A DNA stretch of 64,000 nucleotides from Pseudeuparius sepicola (taxonomy: Eukaryota > Arthropoda > Insecta > Coleoptera > Anthribidae). Positions 45,104 to 54,635 of the stretch are shown here, piece after piece (position 1 is the first letter of the stretch; each line of letters opens with the position of its first letter). Location: the NCBI GenBank assembly GCA_963920635.1, contig OY987300.1, positions 61,418,915 through 61,482,914 of the forward strand, given 5' to 3'. A program made the position numbers and the translations under genes. The notes under the pieces were generated by a model. That model had not been told where the DNA came from. It searched no databases and saw only the letters and a program-made list of their open reading frames with translations.

Positions 45104-45754
45104 TAGCCAGTCACATATACCGTTTGATGCCCAGGAAATTTTTTTTTCAAACGCGTTTCTCGGGAGAGCTGACGGTACGGAGATATGGCCGGAGAACGGG
45201 TCAACATATTTAACGAAACCTTTCCAGGTAAGTTATTTCCCGTTTTCCAGTTATTAAGGATTTTCGGCGAAAAAAAAAAACGACCAACGCAGGTGGGACG
45301 CATCTTTTTTACGAGATTTGTCGGCATTCCCCGTCACCTGAAAGCCAAAGGCCGAAAACCTCGCCGAAAACTGTTATTTCGGCTCGGGGCTCTGGGGTCA
45401 GAATTTTTAAAGCTTCCTTCGTCAAGCCTTCAGGTGAGGTGCAGATACTTCCGGTGCCCCCAAAAAATGATAAAAACACACGGAATTTTTAAGAGCGGTT
45501 CCTCAGGATTTCCCGTCAGTTTCGCTAACTCTACAGCCGTCCCGTTTCTCGAAACTTGAAAATCGGGAGTCGGGAAATTTGGTTAAATATCGGATTTTCG
45601 AGGTTTCTTTCGGTACTGGAGGAAAGCACAAGACCAAATTAAGCAATTTACCACCTCTTTCGATTTTTAGAACGGTACTTTTCGAATTTATCAAAAGACT
45701 TTTTGCGAAAAAGTAGTAAATATGTCCGTGGGACGGGTGGTACCTATTAAGAAA
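45104..45754. other. Spacer inside the outer foldback
   Basis: GC-richer than its surroundings, with open frames on both strands (45185-45559 on +, 45503-45694 on -) that show no recognised domain or splice context. CAGGTAAGTTATTTCC at about 45227 resembles a splice donor, but no exon partner was seen. Confidence 0.35.
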
Positions 45755-45954
45755 TTAAAAATTAACCACAACTTCTTTAAATAACAATGATCGGGCTCAT
45801 ATTATCTGAGGCAACCTACTCGCTTCAAGTAAAGAAATAATATTCTCTCTTCATTTTACATAACATCCTATTCTATAATCTTATGAGAGTTGAAATAATG
45901 CGGCCGGCTCTTGGACTAACAAGGTATTATTTTACATACTGTAGTTAGCCTAGC

Positions 45955-46315
45955 TCATACAGGGTGTTTCGTAAAAAAATAAAGTTTTGAGGATAAAATC
46001 ATTCATTTTAAAAATATATTAAAATAAAAAATTGGAATTTCATGTATTCTTTTAGTCTCCCTTGGAAAAATATATTTCATTTTAATATTTCCTTACAGTT
46101 GTAGGCAACTTCCTCTACCTTAATTAATTCTGCTTTATTCGACAAGTTGAAGCATATCAATCAAATCAGACGTGCCAAGAATGCCATGAAAACAAGAACG
46201 GTATCGTCTACATATTCTACAGTTACCTATGTACATAAGTATTTAGCGCCTAATGTAAACCCCCATTTTTTCGTGACATTTGTTTTTACAAACACCCTGT
46301 ATGAGCTACATTGGC
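45955..46315. mobile_element. Short foldback with TACAGGGTGTTT ends
   Basis: AGCTCATACAGGGTGTTTCG at about 45952 is mirrored by ACAAACACCCTGTATGAGCT at about 46288-46307. Interior of ~330 bp without recognised coding. Confidence 0.75.
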
Positions 46316-47131
46316 TATACTATATAAAATAATACCTTAGGCAAAGCTTTATCGATTCTCGAAAAAAGCATCAAAATATTAAATATGGTTTACAGTGTGG
46401 TCAACATATGGGATTTTTTTTATTATAATTACACAACCAAAATACAGATACCGCCAAAAGTTGATGCTTGTTCAATAATCATATTAGGTGCACTTAGAAT
46501 AGTTGTAAGTTAAACAGCATACAGGGTAGGTAAAAAAATATAAAAATTGTACAAGAGTAAAGTACCCTTAAGTTGTTTGTAACTTTTTTATTTATTAATA
46601 AATTTTCGAACAGCTCAAAAACTTGTCTGGCATTTTTTAGGTGTGTATGTACACGTATTTTAAATAGAAATACGAAAAGCCAGACGAAAAAAAGATCGTG
46701 GAAAATTTTATATTTTTTTGTAACTTTTTTATTTATAAATAATGGAACAGCCAAACATGTCTGGATGTCTGGCAATGCAGCATATCCGCTTTTAGGCTAT
46801 TGCATACATTTGGTCATCTATTTTTGTATATTACTATCGCTGAAAGTTTTCCGAAATTTCCGCATAATTTTCCTTGGGAAGCTCGATTTCGAACTATGAC
46901 AATTATGGCAATTTTTCTGCGTAATTTTCACAACAAACTCTTTCATTCTCTAGATTTCTAGACAAAAATAAAACGTGGAAACGTGCAAGTTAACTCCCAC
47001 CCCCACCTCTTCGACCATTGAAAACCGTCTGGCATTTTTTATTGGTGAATTATTTATCAATATAAATCTTTTATTCAAGTGCCAGACAATTTAAGATAAT
47101 AAAAAATAAAAAATGTTTCATGTAAATGAAA
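46316..47131. repeat. Degraded relative of the CAGAAAGTTGG MITE family
   Basis: CATACAGGGTAGGTAAAAAAATAT, AGAGTAAAGTACCCTTAAG and GTTGTTTGTAAC at about 46518-46585 match internal text at 57124-57220 and, inverted, in 6950-7010. AACTTTTTTATTTATTAATAAATTT is mirrored locally. No transposase. Confidence 0.5.
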
Positions 47132-47229
47132 ATGGATTTTCCGAATTTTCGAACGGGGGGACAGCCATTAAAACCACCCAATGGATTTTCCGAATTTTCG
47201 AACGGGGGGACAGCCATTAAAACCACCCA
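47132..47229. repeat. Perfect 2 x 49-bp tandem duplication
   Basis: The unit starts ATGGATTTTCCGAATTTTCG and ends AAAACCACCCA. The copies at 47132-47180 and 47181-47229 are identical, implying a recent duplication event. Confidence 0.92.
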
Positions 47230-48001
47230 TATTTTCATCAGCTAACTAGCCACATTCAGCCCTCAAAATGCCAGACAAAAAAATGACTCCACTCCTCAAC
47301 AGTACCCTATCTCACGGTCTATTAACTTTTGTCCATTATTCCAGCGGGCTTTCTAATGGTAATTAAAAAAGTGTCTTTTCGAAACCTAGTTTATAGAATT
47401 TGAACTCAAAGTCAATCGTAGTAAAACGCATTGTATTGACAATATTTACTACCTAAAGAATGAATAATTATCGACTGATGTAGGTTTCATCCTATTTAAC
47501 ATAACCCGGATTTGAAACCCCTAAAGGTTTGTTGTCTATTATTAGTTGTGCGGTTGCAGCGATGCATATATGTATTGAAATTGACGTAAAATTTTTTCAT
47601 AACTTCGCTGTTATTTTATTTAATATTCAACCGGTTCAATTTGTATGCAGTTTAATTTTTGAATGAATAATAATTTACAATGGTTATGGTTAATTTTATT
47701 AGGAGAGGATAACGGAGTATTGTATTGTGATTTCGCGTAGAATGTTTAGATCCTAGACAAAATATAACTAGATAAATTTTTCTTAAGAAACACATTATGA
47801 CCACATCAACCTGTTTACTGAGGTAAATTTGACGGGATTGTCACGTGTACGCCTAAAAATTATACTATTCACGAGATATACGATAAATTATGTGGCATTT
47901 TTATTTGAACAATGAAAATATATATTGGAAATGTGCCCATATTTACATCTACATCACACGATATTGTAGGTACCGACTTATTTGCGTCACCCAGTGGACT
48001 A
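47230..48001. other. Intergenic or intronic, no gene seen
   Basis: AT-rich, no recognised gene or element. Confidence 0.45.
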
Positions 48002-48378
48002 CAGAGTGTTTTAAAATTCGCTACAAAATAAAGTCGTATTTTTGAAGCCCGATTTTTTCGCTATAAACATGTGCCTTAAAATGCTCCCCCTCTGAGCTAC
48101 AACCATTGAGTTGCGTGTAAAGTTACTAACTAATGTCATGAAAATTATTGGCATACTTCTGTTCCTTTAGAATTAAAAAAGCAGTCACACACTGTTTTTT
48201 TTTCATGCCTTTTGATATACTTAACTGTAGTTACTGTCCAAAATAATTCCTTTTTTTCGCGCAACTTACTATTGCTGGAAGGGGCGCATTTTAGGACACG
48301 TCATGTTTATAGAGAAAACAATTGCCTCAAAAATACGCCCTTTAAATTTTTGTAGTGAAATTTGAAACATACTGTATA
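48002..48378. mobile_element. Foldback element of ~375 bp
   Basis: TACAGAGTGTTTTAAAATTC and CTATAAACATG at the left (48004-48072) are mirrored at the right by CATGTTTATAG (48303) and TTTGAAACATACTGTATATC (ending ~48380). Divergent arms of about 75-90 bp. No coding. Confidence 0.7.
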
Positions 48379-48695
48379 TCAATAGTTGAAATTCCTAAAT
48401 TCCCAGACGATCGTACTATCCGGCACCGCCGCGCCGTCCTGAGCTTCGATTTGTCTGGGTGCATATTCGAAGTTAATTGCTATATGTATAGTGTTAGTGC
48501 GAAGTGAGTGCCAAACGTGTTGCCGATCGACTAAAGTCCCAAAGATACCGATCCAAGCATCCGCATTCGGAAAAGGAGTGGGTTTTGTTTTGTTTCCTTT
48601 TTCGAGCATTTCTTAATTTTCTGGCGGTTTGGGTTTTTACTTGGGTTTTAAGTTTTGATGCGGCGAGCAGGTAATTCCGCAAAAGCATATTATAC
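48379..48695. other. GC-richer patch, possible 5' exon or promoter
   Basis: CpG-containing sequence between two foldbacks. ATGCGGCGAGCAGGTAATTCC at about 48658 could be a very short coding start followed by a splice donor, but this rests on motif alone and no protein is recognised. Confidence 0.2.
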
Positions 48696-49175
48696 GCCGG
48701 GTCCTAATAATTGGCAAACATTTTTGATCGCGCGAGCGAGCGATGCGATGATCGCGTCGTCCATATTGCGCGATCATCGCGTTTGGGTCCTAATTGCAGT
48801 GTTTTTTCGCGAACGATTCGTGTTGTGAATTTACTTTTTTTTATTGTGTCGATCAGTGGCAAAATGACACGCGACAAACGCATTCGTCAAATGTTGTGTG
48901 AGAATTAAATATTTTACTTTGATTAAAAAGCGAAACTTAAAGCTTCACATTGGACATATTAATAAAATATTTTAAATAGCACCAACGTACGCTCGCGCGA
49001 CCAAAATCAAACTGGTTTGAAAATCAAACAAACGCGATCACGCGATGTGATGCGACCTGCGAGCGCGCGATCATCTCCGATTTGGCCACATGCGTTTCAC
49101 TATATATGTTTGTTCTTCCATCGCGTCGCTCGCTCGCTCGCGTGATCAAAAATTTTTGCCAATGATTATTACGCC
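48696..49175. mobile_element. GC-rich TIR element with GCGAGCGAGCGA stems
   Basis: The left arm AATTGGCAAACATTTTTGATC, GCGCGAGCGAGCGATGCGATG is mirrored at about 49105-49165 as CATCGCGTCGCTCGCTCGCTC, GATCAAAAATTTTTGCCAA. ACGCCGGGTCCTAA lies immediately left, and ACGCCGGGTC occurs twice immediately right, so a long target or flanking duplication is possible. CGATCATCGCG and CGCGATCACGCG palindromes are abundant inside. Confidence 0.8.
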
Positions 49176-49215
49176 GGGTCTTAACGCCGGGTCCTAAGAG
49201 AACGTGCAGTGAAAA

Positions 49216-49281
49216 GTAATACCCTTGTTTATGAAACAAGGGTAATACCGTTGACTGAAATATTTCAGTCAACGGTAATAC
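49216..49281. mobile_element. Two different ultrashort palindromes in series at one 7-bp site
   Basis: GTAATAC occurs exactly three times, at 49216-49222, 49242-49248 and 49275-49281. Between the first two is a 19-bp hairpin (arms CCTTGTTT, loop ATG). Between the last two is a 26-bp perfect palindrome with arms CGTTGACTGAAAT, the same arms as at 4242-4273. This is what two successive insertions at the same target, each duplicating 7 bp, would leave. Confidence 0.9.
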
Positions 49282-50055
49282 TCATTTCCACACCACTTTG
49301 AGATAGGGTATACGGCGCGTTTTTCTTCTGTAGTTTTCCCAGCAGGCATAATCCACATATTGGGGTTGCTAAGTAAAAATTACACCAATCTTTGTCGCTT
49401 TAATAACCGTAAGGGACCAGCTTCAACTATGATTCTGCTAGGTGGAGGCAATAACGTTTCAGAGTCGTAATGGATCTCTGGCGCAGTAGATTTTTCTGTA
49501 CTTTCTGCATCAGTTTAATTAAGTAATGTTTCTGAGATTGCATCATACTGCCTTCGTTTTCATCTTCGTCACTTTCTTCCAAAACTTTGGGCATATTGTC
49601 ACATTTGTCACAGTTTAAGCAAATTTAAGAACAGTTGAGCCCTGCTTTTTTACAAACATGGCGGTCTTTGTATTTATGTACCTGGTCTCTATCATTTAAA
49701 AATATGCCAGAAAAGTACAATATCGTCAAATTCGCCAGGGTATGAAGATTTTCAAGATAAAACGAACCAGAGGTTAGAGAACCAATATGAATTCGAAATG
49801 AGCCTCCTCCGAGAGCGAGAACCAAGACGTCCTCGTCAGAGACTGAAAAACTCGAGACCGAGACTAGAGTCGAGCTGGAGATGTTGAATCGAATCGCTAA
49901 ATTCAAAATTTGCGATATTGCGATCTCGAAACTTGAATAATTCGATTCTTTGTATTCGGATAATCATTCGATTCTCAAAAGTATTCGAATGCAGGATATT
50001 CGATTCCGAAAATAATCCTATTCTCCCTTCACTAACTGCGGTACGCCCGTACTGA
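49282..50055. other. Intergenic or intronic with a possible CXC-tail relic
   Basis: Apart from the weak minus-strand relic at 49540-49675 no gene is recognised. CTCGAGACCGAGACTAGAGTCGAG at about 49851 and ATTCGA-rich text at 49880-50015 are low-complexity. Confidence 0.4.
49540..49675 (-). pseudogene. Possible relic of a CXC-type Cys-rich tail
   Basis: On the minus strand the frame reads VCKKAGLNCS, a TAA, then ICLNCDKCDN and an acidic run. This resembles the CSCxKxGLxCSxxCxxC tail and following acidic stretch of the protein relic at 24446-25950. Only about 40 residues align by eye, so chance cannot be excluded. Confidence 0.35.
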
Positions 50056-50096
50056 ATTATATCAGTGACTGTTCTTTCTATAGTCACTGATTATAT
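50056..50096. mobile_element. Ultrashort palindromic insertion, CAGTGACT family
   Basis: The 27-bp unit at 50063-50089 starts CAGTGACT and ends CTATAGTCACTG. It is flanked by exact ATTATAT at 50056-50062 and 50090-50096. It shares TTTCTATAGTCACTG with 10648-10662. Confidence 0.85.
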
Positions 50097-51340
50097 TACC
50101 CGAGAACAACGGAATGTCGTAGTGGTGGGGAGGGCGAGCGCCGAGCACGCTGCATATTTGCTCAACTTTGAAATTCTGGTACGCGGAAACGGCTGGTTTT
50201 ATAAAAAAAAAAAGATAAGAACGAAATTTGTAGAGAAAATTATGTGGTTTAATTTACTATAAAATTGTTTTTACTGTAAAAGCAACCAGTAACGAGATAT
50301 GAGATATCTTAAAAAATCTATCTTTTCGCAATTTTTTACAATATGGCGGCGACAGCGGCAAAGATACGAGGTGGCAAAATGAACAATTAAAAAAAGCAGC
50401 TAAAAATACATAGAATCACAAAATATCAAAACGTCCGCAAATTTTCCCAGATAAATTTACGTAATTACTGGGCTATATAGCCGACTGCATAAACTTGAAT
50501 TCGAATTCAGGTGGGCGTCCCTATGACAACGTACACGTACAGGAGCAGGATCGCCTAGCCTAATGACATTCAGCCGCCGCGCCGGCTGTACCTATCCAAT
50601 GAGAAAATTATCAAAATGGAAGTAGATGTTTCAAACAGTCTTATTATCTACCTGGTTAAATTAATAATAAATGTTACGTTTAAAATTTAAAGCGAGCAGA
50701 ATTTCAAAAAACCGCTGCTAAAGGAATCACTACTTCCGCATTACTATTTAAATCCATTATTTCAGAGTTAACTTCAATATTGCACACAAATTTTACATAT
50801 TCCAACATATATTCACTTTTTCGTAACCATGCTCATTTACTTTGTTTTTCAAAATAATGCCAAAATTGAATTCCTTGCCCCCTAAAACACTGAAAACGAC
50901 ATATCACTTGCTATTTTCAAATTCGCCCCTCAACCACCCCCTCTTAATAAATGTAAACAATGCAGTAACGATTATGTACTAATTGCGTTGGCTAAAAACT
51001 AAATAGTAAATAGTATTAATTAATGTTTTCATCGCATTTCCATCGGGAAAAGAGGAATTTTGTCCAAAAGCGCCGATATCTTAATCCGTTCGAACACACG
51101 GGCACAATTTTTTTTGTTGTGACTTTGGTTTTCGTTGTTTTCGAACAACATACGATCAGTACCTATTATTCTTCAGATCACCTCTGCTTCCTTCCTAAGT
51201 GTTTTGCGAATGTTTCGAGATGGCCTGGCCAAAAGAACCGAACCTAGAGATAAAGGAATCATTAAATAAAAGTATTATGATTAAAGACAGTGTGATTGGG
51301 TGATTGCTAGTGTGGGAACCCTCGTGTAGATTTTCCTTGT
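50097..51340. other. Intergenic or intronic, no gene seen
   Basis: No recognised exon; several short frames without domains. Confidence 0.45.
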
Positions 51341-51349
51341 GTTGAGTTG

Positions 51350-51995
51350 ATGTTACGTTTAAAAGATATTTGTGGGGGAGGCTCGTAGGGGACGTAAGAG
51401 TATCGAAAGACCTGTAGGGGTGCCGTGATAGATGACAGGGGCGTCGCAAAAAAATCCCAAAGAAGAAAATTCTGAATTTTGTTGTGAAAGTTCTCGATCT
51501 CAAAGATATTTGTTGGGGAGTCGTAGGGGACAGGGGATGTAGGAGTATAGAAAAAACATGTAGGAGTGCCCTAACAAACGGCAGTATGGCGGCACAACGG
51601 AAATAAAAAAAAAGAAAATTCTGTGGAAATCAATTTCAAAGATATTTGTGGGGAGTTGTAGAGGAGGTAAGAGTATAGAAGAAACCTGTAGGGGTGTTAT
51701 GACCAACAACAGTGGCGTCGAAATAAATCTCAAAGAAGAAAATTCGGAATTTTTGTGGAAATCAATTTCAAAGATATTTGTGGGGGAGGTAGGAGTAGGT
51801 ATAGAAGAAATCTGTAGGGCTGCCGAGGCAAACGACAGTGGCGTCGTAAATAAATTCCACAGAAAATTGATTTTGTTGGGTAAAACAACCGATAGTGACG
51901 TCGCAAAAAATATATAAGTAAATTTGTGTAAATCAATATCAAAAATATTTGAGGGGGATTCGCAGGGGACGTAGGATTATAGAAAAAACCTGTAG
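51350..51995. repeat. Minisatellite with ~140-bp period
   Basis: About five imperfect units share CAAAGATATTTGTGGGGGAG, GTAGGAGTATAGAA, ACCTGTAGGGGTG, ACAGTGGCGTCG and GAAAATTCTG. The unit length varies between about 120 and 150 bp. Open frames on both strands reflect the repeat. Confidence 0.85.
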
Positions 51996-52189
51996 GAGTA
52001 AGAAATTACAAATTCATGCCATCATTCTGTCCATTTTCCTTTTTTTTTCTTAAGGGGGATATGCAATATACATAAGAAAGAAAAAAATATGAAGAAAAAA
52101 ACAAATTAGTAGGTAGCTACGTATAATATATAATATAATAAGTCTGTTGTCTCTGGGGTCAGACGACATGTGCAGCTGCTATTCGTTTA

Positions 52190-52262
52190 AAGAACGGGGG
52201 GGGGATCGCCCCTGTTTTGTAGGCAGGGGGCGGCGGTTGCCCCTCCCCCCCCCCCCCCCGAC
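52190..52262. repeat. G-run / C-run inverted repeat
   Basis: GGGGGGGGGATCGCCCCTG, then GGGGGCGGCGG and a C14 run. It could form a G-quadruplex or a hairpin, and resembles G-runs just inside hAT ends at 9508 and 33160, but no TIR pair was found. Confidence 0.5.
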
Positions 52263-52897
52263 CCGTACTTACGACGTCCTTTATCTAGTTATCTAGTTTG
52301 GGGTATATACAAATTCAAAACGGCATGGACAAGTGTTGAACGATTTCATTTGCATAGGACCGGAGTTCGGAGCAGTTAATCTATAATAGCGCGGGTGCAG
52401 GGCGCGAGGGGCTGTGCATTATGCAGTTTAATAGGTTGGTGTCCGGAATGTGGGAAAGTGTGCCGAACGCCGCAACGCGATAGAGGACATTTGGCGAGAG
52501 TCGCATGAAAATGAATTTTGTAAGCCGTCGTCGTCAACTTTAAACAAAGGTTAAAACGAGAACTCTGAAGGACGCTGGCAAATATATGGCTGGAGTAAAA
52601 TGTGCAGTGCTAAATATTGGAGCTCAAAGTTGAATTTAGTCCTATGTACCTGTGCCGATAAAAATGAGGTACCTACACCCAAGTCAAAACCCTTTGATTT
52701 TATCGCTTTATATGTTTTGATCTTGATGTTAAGTACTGCTAATAATAATTCATGTCATTCTTGGAGTTTATACCTGTTGGTTTTACCCCATTTCAGAATA
52801 TGTATATAGATTAGGTATGAGGGTATTTTAATTTATCAAATATGTATTTCCTCACAGAAATTTCAACAATGGCTCAGCGTACGGTCTAGGTTAGCTT
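52263..52897. other. Intergenic or intronic; possible exon-like patch
   Basis: A GC-richer patch at 52340-52590 includes ATGAAAATGAATTTTGTAAGCC, which could be a start followed by a donor GTAAGC at about 52519, but no protein can be assigned. Confidence 0.25.
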
Positions 52898-54635
52898 TGT
52901 CCATGCCGAGGGGGAAATCACTGAGGAATTTTAGTGTACACGCGCCTGGAATTTTTGGCATTTTTTGGTATTCTTTAGGAATTTTTTGGTATTTTCTGAA
53001 TTTTTTTGGTATTTTTGGCATTTTCTTGGATTTTTTTCGTATTTTCTAAACAATGCGCATGCACTTTCGCGAAGTTACAAGGCTGGACTGTGTAGTCTGC
53101 GAGGGGGAAACCACTGAGGAATTTTAGTAAACACGCGCCTGGAATTTTAGAAATTTTTTGGTATTTTTTTGGAATTTTTTGGTATTTTCTGGAATTTTTT
53201 GGCTATATCGTGGAATTTTTGGTATTTTCTTGGAATTTTTTGGCATTTTCTTGGATTTTTTTGGCATTTTCTTGGAATTTTTGGTATTTTCCTGGAATTT
53301 TTTGGAATTTTCATCAAATTATTTGGCATTTTCTTGGAATTTTTGGCATTTTCTGGGAATTTTTTCGTATTTCCTAAACAATGCGCATGCGCATGCACTT
53401 TCGCGAAGTTACAAGGCGGACTGTGCAGTCCGGGCTTGAAGATTGGCAAAGTCTTTACACTGGTATTTTCTAGAATTTTTTGGCATTTTTTGCCATTTTC
53501 TTGGAATTTTTGGTATTTTCTTGGATTTTTTGACATTTTCTTGGAATTTGTTGGCATTTTCTTGGAATTGTTGGCATTTTCTGACATTTTCTTTAAATAT
53601 TTTGGCATTTTCTTGGAATTTTTGGTATTTTCTTGGAATTTTTTGGCATTTATTGGAATTTTCTGGTATTTTTTAGAAATTTTAGTGTACATGCGCCTGG
53701 AATTTTGGCATATTTTGGTATTTTTTGGCATTTTCTTGGAATTTTTGGTATTATCTTGGAATTTTTTTAAATTTTCTTGGAATTTTTTATCATTTTCTTG
53801 GAATTTTTGGCATTTTTTTGGAATTTAATCGTATTTTCTGAACAATGCCCATGCACTGTCGGGAAGTTACAAGGCTGGACTGTGCAGTTCGGGCTTGAAG
53901 ATTGGCAAAGTCTTTACACTGGTATTTTCTAGAATTTTTTGGCATTTTTTGCCATTTTCTTGGAATTTTTGGTATTTTCTTGGATTTTTTGACATTTTCT
54001 TGGAATTTGTTGGCATTTTCTTGGAATTGTTGGTATTTTCTGACATTTTCTTTAAATATTTTGGCATTTTCTTGGAATTTTTGGTATTTTCTTGGATTTT
54101 TTTAGCATTTATTGGAATTTTCTGGTATTTTTTAGAAATTTTAGTGTACATGCGCCTGGAATTTTGGCATATTTTGGTATTTTTTGGCATTTTCTTGGAA
54201 TTTTTGGTATTATCTTGGAATTTTTTTAAATTTTCTTGGAATTTTTTGTCATTTTCTTGGAATTTTTGGCATTTTTTTGGAATTTAATCGTATTTTCTGA
54301 ACAATGCGCATGCACTGTCGGGAAGTTACAAGGCTGGACTCTGCAGTTCGGGCTTGAAGATTGGCAAAGTCTTTACACTGGTATTTTTTGGGGTTTTCTT
54401 GGAACTTTTTGGCATTTTCTTGGAATTTTTGGTATTTTCTTGTAATTTTTTGGCATTTTCTTGGAATTTTTTGGCATTTATTGGTATTTTTTTTGAATTT
54501 TTTGGTATTTTTCGGAATTTTCTGGTATTTTTTGTAATTTTTTAAGCTAAATCTGGAATTTTTGGTATTTTTTTGCATTTTTTGGCATTTTAGTGTAAAA
54601 ATTTTGCCAGTGATTTCCCCCTCGGTCCATGCAGA
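52898..54635. mobile_element. TIR-bounded satellite (GGAATTTTTTGGCATTTTC array)
   Basis: The array of short units such as CTTGGAATTTTTGGTATTTT is bounded by inverted ends: TCCATGCCGAGGGGGAAATC (about 52900) and GATTTCCCCCTCGGTCCATG (about 54612). CGAGGGGGAAACCACTGAGG also occurs internally at about 53100. A higher-order unit of ~460 bp carries CAATGCGCATGCAC, GAAGTTACAAGGC and GATTGGCAAAGTC, at about 53429-53888 and 53889-54360, nearly identical. Long open frames run on both strands (up to 219 and 194 codons) because the unit lacks stops; they translate as WNFLVFSGIFWH-like and KIPRKYQKFQEN-like repeats. It recalls foldback elements filled with tandem repeats. Confidence 0.85.

Larger units (their letters stand above)
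43260..45930. mobile_element. Outer foldback of a nested palindrome complex
   Basis: About 43262-43435 pairs with about 45755-45920. The left arm has AAGAGCCGGCCGCA, TTTCAACTCTCATAAGATTA, ACTTGAAGCGAGTAGGTT, CGATCATTG and GAAGTTGTGGTTAATTTTTA, all mirrored on the right. Between them lie the inner element (43632-45101) and about 650 bp of other sequence (45104-45750). Confidence 0.85.

Noticed and set aside
43442..45257. Same peptide frame on opposite strands as a duplicated gene
   Set aside because: The frames lie in the two arms of a palindromic transposon; symmetry explains them.
45185..45559. 124-codon frame as a gene
   Set aside because: Located in the spacer of a foldback, no recognised motif, and equally open frames exist on the other strand.
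49216..49281. Hairpins as transcription terminators
   Set aside because: Eukaryotic context, no adjacent gene end, and 7-bp direct repeats point to insertion.
51350..51995. CRISPR-like array
   Set aside because: Units of ~140 bp diverge along their whole length and there is no short conserved repeat with unique spacers; eukaryotic minisatellite.
53147..54578. Long open frames (up to 219 codons on +, 194 on -) read as genes
   Set aside because: They translate a stop-free short tandem repeat on both strands; no domain, start context or splice structure supports a protein.
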